DNA of 64,000 bases from UBA6770 sp965660875 (GCA_965660875.1 CBFIBQ010000009.1:48640-112639), one strand, 5' to 3'. Positions 43,401-50,597 are shown, numbered from the stretch's first letter. Numbers and translations are program-made. Notes: a model not told the origin generated them from the sequence alone.

Positions 43401-43427
43401 GACAAGTAAAACTGTTATAAACCGCAT
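40410..43427 (-). CDS. GH3 N-acetylglucosaminidase (NagZ-like) fused to a serine beta-lactamase-family domain
   Basis: 1005 residues. Signal peptide about 1-20. Residues about 60-380 are a NagZ-type GH3 domain: GKHFPGHGDTDADSH holds the catalytic His238 of the loop dyad and FTDALNMKGV the nucleophile Asp312. A GH3 C-terminal-like region follows (about 400-585). Residues about 615-1000 are a class C beta-lactamase-like domain with S667-I-T-K670, YSDLGYYFLN as the YxN-type motif, and GHTGFTGT as the KTG equivalent. It likely cleaves GlcNAc-anhydroMurNAc from muropeptides and trims peptide or hydrolyses an ester in the periplasm. This fusion occurs widely in Bacteroidota. Confidence 0.92.
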   Translation of the reverse strand: MRFITVLLVVFSLYSNDVLAQFSDIAKSDEAQPYLKTFKTPPFLLDSSNAWVNRQLKSMSLNEKIGQLFMVAAYSNKGSEHKKQIEKLVSKYNIGGLIFFQGGPVRQARLTNRYQSKAKVPLMIAMDAEWGLDMRLDSTIGYPRQMALGATRNNESIYEMGAALAKQCRRLGVHVNFAPVIDVNNNPKNPVINSRSFGEDKELVAQKGIAYMKGMQDNLVLACGKHFPGHGDTDADSHKSLPTIKHDKKRLEDVEMYPFRSLIDAGLGSIMVAHLFVPALDKTQNLATTLSPKVVQDLLKNDLKFKGLVFTDALNMKGVSSYYKPGEVDVKALIAGNDVLLFSEDVPKAIEKIRDAIDAGQITEDEITHRVSKILRTKYWLDLDDFQPIQERNLIEDLNGPAMQLSNRKVVEESLTLLQNHTNLLPYSDLDSLKLATVSIGGVASLNELNTFQKTVSLYAPAKHFGMTSTPAFSEIIKLNEGLEGVEDIIVSLHGLRQYPGRNFGITKEMIDLVKLLESKGKVTLVYFGNPYGLKHLEKLDEIEAILVAYHDGPLQQEYAAQALFGAIDVNGKLPISVNETYTAGTGLTTEALGTFKYTQPEEVLLQSSHLAQIDSIALEGIQAGAYPGCQVFVAKEGKVIYKKNFGHYTYNKVKKVTDASIYDLASITKIASTTFSVMKLHDEKKFELDKQLCDYIPDVVDTAVHPYSEIVLRDMLSHKAGLTPWIPFYKKTLANGYPKYNYYSLVESETYPYRVAENLYMHRDYPNRIMSELLTTPLRAEKKYKYSDLGYYFLNMIIERQSGLTQDEFAAASFYRPMGLATTTYKPMNVHDKDLIVPTEFDKSFRRQLVQGDVHDPGAAMMGGVAGHAGLFSNANDLAKIMQCFMNYGVYGGKRYISEETVREFVKCQFCEEDNRRGAGFDKPVRNGNGGPTCTCVSYESFGHTGFTGTMAWADPEEEIVYIFLSNRVYPDASNTKLLNLDIRTRIQEVIYDAVAQSKSSLEG

Positions 43428-43603
43428 AATTAAAAGGAAATTGACTTTGCAATAAAAGTACCACTTGCGGTTGTTGAGATTAGTGCGGCTTGTTTAGCTT
43501 TTCAACAAAAGATGTTGGATTACGGTTTAGTTTTTTACATTATGTTTCACTCTAATTATTGAATGGTGTAGCATCTCTAATAGGTGTGAGTATTCAACTG
43601 TTA

Positions 43604-44437
43604 TTACAATTCGAGTTTGGTTTGAGTTTCTTTTTTGGGATAAAACACACCAATAATTACAAAAGGATTATTCCCTCTCCTTTGATGCCATTTCTTGGTA
43701 GTGCCAAGGAAAAGGAAAATGTCCTTTGTTTTAAGGAACTCTGTTTCATATTTCTCTCTTACTTTTTCCAGAGCTATGTTCTCATCACCATTAGCATCTC
43801 TTAAACAATTCCAATACAAGGCTCCAATTTCCCAATCTTCAATCATTAGGCGGCTCACTGTACCTTCATCATCTTCAAAACGATAATAAAATCGGTACGG
43901 AAGTTTTGGAATAATAATTTCGGGTTTCTTCTCTTGGTCAAATAAATCGCCCTGTTTTCTCAGTTCTTTCCACTCATCTTTCCACTCGCGATTATCTTCT
44001 TCTTTTATCTCAAACCCTACAATTTTAGCAGGCTTAAATGTGGCTAACGAAATGTTTTTTGGTTCTTTAGAATCATCGATTAAAGTCGTTAAATTGGTAT
44101 AGACATTCTTTGTGCAATAGATTTTTCTCTCAGCCCAATTATTTGCGGTTCCAATTTTATTAAATGGTTCTACATCATTAAAATTATAGCTGACCGGAGA
44201 ATGACTTTCTGGTCTAAAATCGTCGGTTCTAGCCTTCAACTCTAACTCAATCCAACTGTATTTAAAACTCTCCATTTTTCCGCTTTTCCTTAAGCCTTGC
44301 AAAAATTTAAGTGGTACCGGATAAATTCGTATCCAATCTCCATTTTCTAAAACACCTGCGGTGCAAACTAATTCGTCATAACTTCTTGATGGAAGCGGAT
44401 AGGTGGTAACGGTTATTAAAACTTTGGTTTTGGCCAT
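43604..44437 (-). CDS. Uncharacterised partner of the DUF488 protein
   Basis: 277 residues, family not recognised by name. Visible features: beta-rich start KTKVLITVTTYPLPSRSYDE with VCTAGVLENGDWIRIYPVPL; many charged residues in the middle; a late YRFYYRFEDDEGTVSRL and IEDWEIGALYWNCLRD; and a C-terminal DIFLFLGTTKKWHQRRGNN. No signal peptide or membrane segment, so cytoplasmic. It starts 1 nt after the DUF488 stop, so the pair is translationally coupled and probably acts together. The context is a restriction-modification island. A nucleic-acid role is plausible but unsupported by any motif I can name. Confidence 0.8.
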   Translation of the reverse strand: MAKTKVLITVTTYPLPSRSYDELVCTAGVLENGDWIRIYPVPLKFLQGLRKSGKMESFKYSWIELELKARTDDFRPESHSPVSYNFNDVEPFNKIGTANNWAERKIYCTKNVYTNLTTLIDDSKEPKNISLATFKPAKIVGFEIKEEDNREWKDEWKELRKQGDLFDQEKKPEIIIPKLPYRFYYRFEDDEGTVSRLMIEDWEIGALYWNCLRDANGDENIALEKVREKYETEFLKTKDIFLFLGTTKKWHQRRGNNPFVIIGVFYPKKETQTKLEL

Positions 44438-44438
44438 T

Positions 44439-45335
44439 TCATAAATGTTGTATTGGAATATTCCAATTGGTTTGTTTTTCGAGGGCTTTTACTACCCTAC
44501 CTCTATGACACATACATTCGGTTGCCTCAAAGCAAGTAAGCGCTAACCTTTTATATTTGCTCAATAAATCATTTACACTTAACAAGTAAGTTTCATTTTC
44601 TACTAGTACAGTTTTCTCGTATTCATCAAATAGCATCTGATAATCCTTTAACGAATTGAGTTCTTTTCTTTTTTCAGAAACAATGCCCAATTCTGGAATA
44701 TGCAGAAAAGCTATACCCACATTTTCACAAGCGTGTTTTAACTGAGATTTGGAAAAACCAAATTTCATGCTCATGGAATTTTTGCGCACATCGCAAAGCA
44801 ACTTTACATCGTTTATTATTAGTTGGTTAAGGTAGTTTTCGAGCGACTTACCCTCGTAGCCAATACTAAAGAGTTTGGTTTCGGTAAAGCTGCGTTTTTG
44901 CGCTTCTACTTTTTTTATCTCCTCTTTCGTTAAAACCTTATGTGCTATCTCGCTTTTAGTAGCAAAATACGGGTAGTTGCGATAGGTGTATTGTAAAAGT
45001 TCCTCTCTCGAACTTGATAGGTAGGTGTTTTTTAATTTTACCAATAAGGCTTTGTCTTCTTTTTTTAGTGTCACCGAAAAATCTTCGTCAGAGCTTTTTT
45101 TCCATGTTTTAGAACTACCCACTGAGTTTTCTTCAACTAACCCGTACTTGCCCAATGTTTTTAAATCTTGGTTTGCTTGAAAAGAATAACAGCCGTACTT
45201 GTACGGCACAAAGTCAAATGCCTTTTTCTCTTGCCAACGGGTATAGATAAACAGCAGCTTTTGCAGCTTTGTTTTATCCAATTGGCCTGCAAAAACATCT
45301 AGTATGGATAAAAGAATTTTTCGGCGGTAATACAT
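44439..45335 (-). CDS. DUF488-domain protein with N-terminal extension
   Basis: 298 residues. The C-terminal half is DUF488: LFSIGYEGKSLENYLNQLII, LLCDVRKNSMSMKFGFSKS, HIPELGI, and CFEATECMCHRGRVVKALEK with the conserved Cys-x-Glu and Cys-His-Arg. The first ~135 residues (KTKLQKLLFIYTRWQEKKAF, VPYKYGCYSFQANQDLKTLG) form a separate helical, possibly winged-helix-like, domain; a loose resemblance to Panacea/DUF4065 antitoxin domains is noted but weak. The biochemical function of DUF488 is unknown. It has its own -7 box and is coupled to the next gene. Confidence 0.82.
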   Translation of the reverse strand: MYYRRKILLSILDVFAGQLDKTKLQKLLFIYTRWQEKKAFDFVPYKYGCYSFQANQDLKTLGKYGLVEENSVGSSKTWKKSSDEDFSVTLKKEDKALLVKLKNTYLSSSREELLQYTYRNYPYFATKSEIAHKVLTKEEIKKVEAQKRSFTETKLFSIGYEGKSLENYLNQLIINDVKLLCDVRKNSMSMKFGFSKSQLKHACENVGIAFLHIPELGIVSEKRKELNSLKDYQMLFDEYEKTVLVENETYLLSVNDLLSKYKRLALTCFEATECMCHRGRVVKALEKQTNWNIPIQHL

Positions 45336-45339
45336 AGGG

Positions 45340-45347
45340 CAAAGGTA
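45340..45347 (-). promoter_or_regulatory. Predicted -7 box of the DUF488 gene pair
   Basis: The minus strand reads TACCTTTG, 4 nt upstream of the start codon; transcription would begin at or near the ATG. It suggests the pair is transcribed independently of the restriction gene. Confidence 0.45.
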
Positions 45348-45430
45348 TAAGCTATTGAATACTTATTGAAGTTTTGTGTGCTGTATCGTTGACATGGGTT
45401 TGTTGAAGTTGAGCAATAGTCATTTCTAAA

Positions 45431-46309
45431 CTATTTAGCTAATCCTTCTATTAAAGACTGTTTAGCTAATCCTTCTATTAAAGACTGTCGTGATTTTATT
45501 TCTTTATAGGAATGTAAATTAACTCCAGTATCACTCCATTTTATTTGAACAATTTTATCATCAGAAATGGTACTCGGAATAACTTCTCGGAATGCTTCCA
45601 TCAAATTGTTATTTAACCCTATATTAGAAATAAATACTCCGCGAAGAGCATTAGATATGTTTAAATAATCGAATTCTTTTTCGCTGAATGAGCAAAAGCG
45701 AAATTCTTTTTCTCCAGAGTAATCGTTGTGTTTGTCAAATAAATGTTTACCCTCTTTTTTAATGTTTTGATTGAAATATTCTTCTATTCCAATAAGCCCC
45801 ACATTTTCTAAATCAATAGTGATGTGATTTCTTTTTATTTTCCCTGTATCAATATAATTTATTCGATTAAATATGATATCGTTTTTATCTGCTTCTGCTA
45901 TTAATTCTTTAAGTGAAAAAGCAAGGCAAACACCTTTGTATCTATCTGCATAATTGTCCCACATTCGAGGCTTAAAAAAACCATATTTCTCGATTGGCAG
46001 AGAAGTCATTTTCTCTTCATTTTTCAATTCATTGTTTTCACAAAAACAAACTTGCTTTGTTTTTGTAAACCTTTTTTTGAATAGGTCTGTTACTTTGCGG
46101 GCATTAGCCTTGATTTCAGGAGAAGAACTTTTATTACCTCCACCAGAATATGAATACCATTCATCAATATTTTCAACTGGGTCAATAGATGCTCTACGTG
46201 GTGATAATCGTATTTCTTTACCTTTTAAAATGTAATTTAAAGCTGTTTCAGTTGTTGTGTAATGATAAACAATGTCTTTATCACCAAATGTTTTACGTAT
46301 GTCAATCAT
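45431..46309 (-). CDS. DUF2971-like protein
   Basis: 292 residues from the ATG at 46309; a TTG at 46330 that overlaps the stop of the upstream gene is an alternative. KDIVYHYTTTETALNYILKG starts the protein, and MWDNYADRYKGVCLAFSLKE is the DUF2971 core (W..YA....G.C..F), followed by LNISNALRGVFISNIGLNNN. The family resembles ADP-ribosyltransferase-like folds in some predictions, but no activity is known. It directly follows the type IIG enzyme, so they are one operon. The last nine codons are duplicated (QSLIEGLAK twice), which appears very recent. Confidence 0.75.
   Translation of the reverse strand: MIDIRKTFGDKDIVYHYTTTETALNYILKGKEIRLSPRRASIDPVENIDEWYSYSGGGNKSSSPEIKANARKVTDLFKKRFTKTKQVCFCENNELKNEEKMTSLPIEKYGFFKPRMWDNYADRYKGVCLAFSLKELIAEADKNDIIFNRINYIDTGKIKRNHITIDLENVGLIGIEEYFNQNIKKEGKHLFDKHNDYSGEKEFRFCSFSEKEFDYLNISNALRGVFISNIGLNNNLMEAFREVIPSTISDDKIVQIKWSDTGVNLHSYKEIKSRQSLIEGLAKQSLIEGLAK
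45434..45487. repeat. 27-bp perfect tandem duplication
   Basis: TTTAGCTAATCCTTCTATTA plus 7 nt (45434-45460) is repeated exactly at 45461-45487. It encodes the last nine residues of the DUF2971 protein twice, immediately before the stop codon. Confidence 0.95.
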
Positions 46310-46326
46310 ATCCACCACTACTTTAA

Positions 46327-49300
46327 TCAATTAGAGCTTTCAACTATCTTAATCTCCTCCTCACTCAAGCCATACAACTCATAAACCATTTGGTCAATTT
46401 CTTTATCTGTTTTTTCAATTTGTGCTTTTAAAGTTTGGGCTTCTGCTTTTTTGGTTTCAAAAACTTCCATCCACTCCATTTCATCCGTTTTGGAAAGCTT
46501 TTCTCCTCCTGCTTTTTTAATGGTTTTGTTGAGTTCTTTAATAAAATCACCAACGTCTAAATCGTGCCAGTTTTGGAGTTTTTTACTCAAAGTCAAACTT
46601 GGAAGCTTAATTTTTAAATACTTAATGAAATTTTGAGCCTGACAAGTAAGGTCCTGTGTTTTTTGTCTAATCTGCCTAACTGACTCGCAAATAGGTATTT
46701 GATATTGTTCGGCGGCCTGCACAACTTTTACTCTTCTCCAATCATCAGGATATACATGAATATTGCTTCTACGATTCGCATTTAATTCATACTTTACAAG
46801 TTGAGAGTTCATAATCCCAATTAAATAATTCAAATCATACGATTCTGACAAACTTTCAAAATGATGTCTTTCATCATTATCTGCGTAACTTTTGGAAATT
46901 GATTTATTGTTTACACCTTTTAAATCACACCATCTTACAAACCCTATCGCGCTTTCATTAAAAATTCCTTTTTTATCGTCAAGAAATACTCTAGGAGTAC
47001 GCCCAGGGCTGCGCATTGCTACAATTTTATCTGCTTCAAAAAATTCAGGAAAACCCTTTCTACTCCACTTCTTTGGTGATCTATCAGTATTATATTCAAT
47101 CCATCTTTCAGAATCAAGTTGCCATTTATTGATGTTCTTTCCTTCATAGTATAATTTGGTATGATCCTTATCGGTTTCAGCAGAAAGTAAATCTCCAACT
47201 TTAAATTCCCCTTGATATTTTTTCTCGCAACTATTCCCAACTATACCTTTCGATAGGTAAAGAATATCATTAATGTTTATTGTATTTTGAGCCTTTTCCA
47301 TTATAGACTGAGAATAATCTAGTCTGAAACTAACAGGGTAACCTTTAGCTACCGTTTCTAAATACGTTGAGTTACTACTGTGAACTCTTTTAATAAACTT
47401 GGAGCTTTTCTTATCCTTTACAAACGAAACAATCACGCTTTTTACGCCAACATTCGCAAAAACCTCAATATCAGGATAATAATCTATCCTTTCCAAGTAA
47501 TAATTATTTGTAAAAAGTTCCAAGGACTTCGCAGCATAATCAGCATGACAATAAGCATCAGGTATTATTAATGATGAAATACCTTTCGATTTTAAAAGAT
47601 TATTTGAAAGTTCAACAAATGGAATATATAAATCCCACTTTCCTTTCAAAGTTTCATATTTCCCAATTGATGTCATGTGCTCTCGGAATGGTAATAAATT
47701 ACCTGGTGAATCTGCCCGCACATAAGGCGGGTTCCCAATCACAACATCAAAACCTCCTTTGTTTTCTTCACGAAACGCATGGTCGTGGGTAGTACACATT
47801 TTGTCAATGATGGCTTGCATGGCCTTGTTGGGCTCCAGCTTGTGTTTCTCTCGGTTGGTGCGGATATAGTTTAGGGTGTTATGGAGTTGTTCGTCACTCT
47901 CTATTGGGTTACACCCAAATTTTTGGGTCCAGAGCGAGTTATAGCTTTTCTTTTCTTCTTTTGACAAGGGGACCTGTCCCCTTGTTGTAATGCCCTTGGC
48001 AATATTATGCTCTTTAGCGGTTATTGCTTTTATTTTACCTACTACCTTGCTTAGCTCTTCTTCTTCGCACACCAGTAGCAGGTGCATATGGTCGCCACAT
48101 ATATTGTAGGCCATTAGGTTTAGGTTGTCTTGTTCTACTATTTGGGAAAGTGTTTTTGTTATTTGCAGTTCGTCTTCCGATGTGAGCCAAATACCTTCAG
48201 CATTTGGTCTTGTTCCGTGGTCTCGGAGTTCGCGCACTTTGTAGTCCACCATTCGTTGCGATGTTCTGCTGTCGTGCGTAGCTGTGGTGATATGAAATGC
48301 CTTTTTATTCTTTTCTTTAAAAATGTGTGAGAACTCCTTCTCCCATTTGAAGGCTTTGTCACCAGCTACCGCCTTACTGTCAATGAGCGAGTTACCGCAT
48401 TTAATGTTGTTGTTTAGGTCGTTTAGTTTTCGGCGAGGCTGTGCGGTTCGCAACCAAAGGGAGAGTTTGGCTATTTCAACCGACTCTTCGTTGATGTCAA
48501 CTCCGTAAATATTGTTTTCGAGGATCGTGTTTTCAATGTCTTGAAAAATCATGGGTGTTCCAGACAAGCGAGCGTTAAGCTCATCGAGGTATTCGTGTTC
48601 TTTTATCAGAAAGTCCAACGCTTGGTTTAAAAAAGCTCCAGACCCGCAAGCAGGGTCACAAATGGAAATTTGAAGCAACCAATTACGATAAGAATCAAGT
48701 ATATCCTGTAATTCTCGCAATTTATTGATGCTTCTTCCCTTTCGTTTTTTTAAGTACTCGTCTTCGACTAAGCCTAATTCCTTTTTCTTTTCTTCACAGA
48801 GTTTTCCAACGGTGTTGTCAATTATGTACTTGGTAATGTACTTGGGGGTATAGAATACACCGTCTTTTTTACGTTTTGTTTTTTGTTTGTCGAAGTCACC
48901 ACCTTCTATTTCGGCATTTATGCTTTCAATTTCGTTGAGGGAGTTTTCGAAAATGTGTCCGAGAATATTAACATCTACCTCACTCACAAAATCGTAGTTC
49001 GATAATTTTTGCGTGTGTTTAAACAATAATTCGTCGTCAATTACTAAACTGTCTAGCACACCATCGGGTTTAAACAAGCCGCCATTGTACGCATAGATTT
49101 CTGCCCTGCCGGTTGTTCCTTTTCTGCCTGTGTCAAGAAATTTAAAGTACTGCTTAAACAAATTATAAAGCGGCCTTTCATCGCCAAAGTCGCAGTCGGC
49201 TTTCCACTTATTTAATATTTGCATGGTTGAGTTCGGAGGCAGCAACCCCCTATTCTCGGCAAAGAAGATGAAGAGATAACGGTCGATGAGTTTTTGCGAT

Positions 49301-50034
49301 TTTTTGAAGAGGGTAAGCTTTATGTTTTTTATTGCCCGGGTTTCATCTTCTTTTTGCAATTCAGACCTAAACACTTCGCTCCTCACGTTGTTTTTCACCA
49401 AATCGCGGTACAGTTCTCTTTTAAACTTTGAATAGTCGCTGTAAAACTCTTTGGTAATTGCCTCTTCTTTAACCACCGAAGCCTTTTTTAATTTCAGAGG
49501 CACATCATTCAGTAGGTTGGATGTATATAGACACAAATACATCAATTCGAATTGCTCTTTGGTCAAGGTAAATAGGTTGAACTCTTCAAATTCTACCGCG
49601 TTTTCTATATAAAACCGCAGCTTTTCGAAGTTTGAAGTAATCACATAATTACAATCAGGCTGATTCGCTTTATAATCAAATGCTTGTTTTCTAATACTGT
49701 CAAGGTCTTTGGTTTTTGTTCCTTTAAGTTCAATGACACCAATAGCTTTACCATCAATTAAAATAGCACCGTCGGCCTTGTTGGCGCCTGATTGGTTTTT
49801 AAATTCTGTAGTGAGGTTAAATTTGGGGTTTGGATTTAATGTATAACCAAGCACGTTAACAAATAACTCCCTTAAAAATCCTTCTTGAAATTGTTCTTCT
49901 TTACTTTCTCTGATATTCTTCTGAATAGCAGGGTTATGAAAGTATTTAGTAAATTTTTTGTACGCTTTTGATACGGCTTCTTTGTCTTGTTGAGCCAAGT
50001 AATTATTGAGTACAGACTTTTGAAATAACGACAT
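46327..50034 (-). CDS. Type IIG (Eco57I-like) restriction-modification enzyme with inserted Y1/HUH transposase domain
   Basis: 1235 residues. Nuclease: D88 and E102-L-K104 in KADGAILIDGKAIGVIELKG form a PD-(D/E)xK site. Helical connector about 160-385. Adenine methyltransferase: KDGVFYTPKYITKYI (motif X), SICDPACGSGAF 457-468 (motif I), GVDINEESVEIAKLSLWLR (motif II), VIGNPPYVRAD with N768-P-P-Y771 (motif IV). A TaqI-like target recognition region follows (FFEADKIVAMRSPGRTPRVF). Between WEKEFSHIF and GGFDVVIGNPPY, normally adjacent, about 180 extra residues (about 577-757) form a Y1 transposase domain with H649-M-H651 and Y723. The frame is continuous. It should methylate and cut DNA as one chain; the effect of the insert is unknown. 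The 3' end overlaps or nearly abuts the DUF2971 gene. Confidence 0.9.
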   Translation of the reverse strand: MSLFQKSVLNNYLAQQDKEAVSKAYKKFTKYFHNPAIQKNIRESKEEQFQEGFLRELFVNVLGYTLNPNPKFNLTTEFKNQSGANKADGAILIDGKAIGVIELKGTKTKDLDSIRKQAFDYKANQPDCNYVITSNFEKLRFYIENAVEFEEFNLFTLTKEQFELMYLCLYTSNLLNDVPLKLKKASVVKEEAITKEFYSDYSKFKRELYRDLVKNNVRSEVFRSELQKEDETRAIKNIKLTLFKKSQKLIDRYLFIFFAENRGLLPPNSTMQILNKWKADCDFGDERPLYNLFKQYFKFLDTGRKGTTGRAEIYAYNGGLFKPDGVLDSLVIDDELLFKHTQKLSNYDFVSEVDVNILGHIFENSLNEIESINAEIEGGDFDKQKTKRKKDGVFYTPKYITKYIIDNTVGKLCEEKKKELGLVEDEYLKKRKGRSINKLRELQDILDSYRNWLLQISICDPACGSGAFLNQALDFLIKEHEYLDELNARLSGTPMIFQDIENTILENNIYGVDINEESVEIAKLSLWLRTAQPRRKLNDLNNNIKCGNSLIDSKAVAGDKAFKWEKEFSHIFKEKNKKAFHITTATHDSRTSQRMVDYKVRELRDHGTRPNAEGIWLTSEDELQITKTLSQIVEQDNLNLMAYNICGDHMHLLLVCEEEELSKVVGKIKAITAKEHNIAKGITTRGQVPLSKEEKKSYNSLWTQKFGCNPIESDEQLHNTLNYIRTNREKHKLEPNKAMQAIIDKMCTTHDHAFREENKGGFDVVIGNPPYVRADSPGNLLPFREHMTSIGKYETLKGKWDLYIPFVELSNNLLKSKGISSLIIPDAYCHADYAAKSLELFTNNYYLERIDYYPDIEVFANVGVKSVIVSFVKDKKSSKFIKRVHSSNSTYLETVAKGYPVSFRLDYSQSIMEKAQNTININDILYLSKGIVGNSCEKKYQGEFKVGDLLSAETDKDHTKLYYEGKNINKWQLDSERWIEYNTDRSPKKWSRKGFPEFFEADKIVAMRSPGRTPRVFLDDKKGIFNESAIGFVRWCDLKGVNNKSISKSYADNDERHHFESLSESYDLNYLIGIMNSQLVKYELNANRRSNIHVYPDDWRRVKVVQAAEQYQIPICESVRQIRQKTQDLTCQAQNFIKYLKIKLPSLTLSKKLQNWHDLDVGDFIKELNKTIKKAGGEKLSKTDEMEWMEVFETKKAEAQTLKAQIEKTDKEIDQMVYELYGLSEEEIKIVESSN
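47764..48306 (-). mobile_element. Y1/HUH (IS200/RAYT-like) transposase domain embedded in the restriction enzyme
   Basis: Encodes about residues 577-757 of the type IIG enzyme. The pattern follows Y1_Tnp: KKAFHITTATHDSR (first strand), NLMAYNICGDHMHLLLVC with the HUH metal site at 48082-48090, SLWTQKFGCNPIESDEQLHN, then TLNYIRTNREKHKLEP, in which Y723 (47866-47868) is the candidate nucleophile, as in YIxxNPxKxxL of REP-associated transposases. No separate start or stop codon, no target duplication and no IS ends were seen, so it is a domain, not an autonomous element. It may derive from an ancient in-frame insertion. Confidence 0.85.
47964..47985. repeat. REP-like perfect palindrome inside the Y1-domain coding DNA
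   Basis: Arms ACAAGGGGAC and GTCCCCTTGT (10 bp each, no mismatch) around a 2-nt CT centre. It encodes part of TTRGQVPLSK, between the HUH motif and the catalytic tyrosine. Such GGGGAC-type hairpins are the sort of DNA that RAYT transposases recognise. Confidence 0.9.
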
Positions 50035-50101
50035 TTTCTATGTTTGGTTTGAGTTTACCAAATTAAATCATAATCGGCCAACAGAAAAGGCTATGAATCA
50101 T

Positions 50102-50122
50102 TTCTATTAAATCTAAATAGAA
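50102..50122. promoter_or_regulatory. Inverted repeat upstream of the restriction gene
   Basis: TTCTATT and AATAGAA (7 bp, 7-nt loop), centred about 78 nt upstream of the type IIG start. It could be an operator for the restriction operon; no cognate regulator is known here. Confidence 0.25.
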
Positions 50123-50222
50123 TCACGCCGCACACAGCTGCATCCCCACCTTTCCTGTCGTTATGTGTTCTTACTGATAGTTTTATGAAGCTACATTATC
50201 CATAATGCTAGCACATATTATT

Positions 50223-50360
50223 TCATTTCTTCTTAGTCGATTTACTAGGTTTCAGTTTAGGAAAGTTTTTTGGTGAGTTCTTGTTATCTCTTCTTCTTTT
50301 ATCAAGTGTACCGTCTTGCTTTTTTGGTTTTGGGCCAGGTTTAATTGCTTCAATATTCAT
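50223..50360 (-). CDS. Small basic Lys/Pro-rich protein (45 residues)
   Basis: ATG at 50360 to TGA at 50223. The product starts MNIEAIKPGPKPKKQDGTLD and ends KPSKSTKKK; 16 of 45 residues are Lys or Arg against three Asp and one Glu, and it has no hydrophobic segment, so it is a candidate nucleic-acid binder. No clear ribosome-binding site or -7 box was found, and no family recognised. It lies 188 nt upstream of the restriction gene on the same strand. The skewed composition could also arise by chance in AT-rich DNA. Confidence 0.4.
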   Translation of the reverse strand: MNIEAIKPGPKPKKQDGTLDKRRRDNKNSPKNFPKLKPSKSTKKK

Positions 50361-50597
50361 AATTCACTATAGTTTTAAGTACAATAATTTATCGTGATTA
50401 GATTTTTCGACTATTCCAATATGAACTATAAATGTATTTAATTGAACTGGTGCGCACAATGAGAGAAAACCCCCAATTTTGTAGCTAAAGTTTTCAAGAT
50501 TGAAAAATCTTAACCATTGGTATTTCAATGCTTACCTCTTACCAATTTTTAGACAATTTGAAGGCCCTTTGAAGCGACTAAACTCTCACAAAGTGTT

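Noticed and set aside
46310..46330. TTG start of the DUF2971 gene overlapping the RM stop
   Set aside because: The in-frame ATG at 46309 gives the conserved start of the family; the TTG remains possible but is less likely.
47764..48306. Independent IS200-type insertion disrupting the restriction gene
   Set aside because: The reading frame runs through without a stop, there is no start codon with its own promoter, and no element ends or target duplication were seen; both flanking methylase motifs are intact.
50496..50511. AAGATT-GAAA-AATCTT hairpin as a terminator
   Set aside because: The stem is AT-rich and there is no T-run; no upstream gene on that strand needs a terminator.
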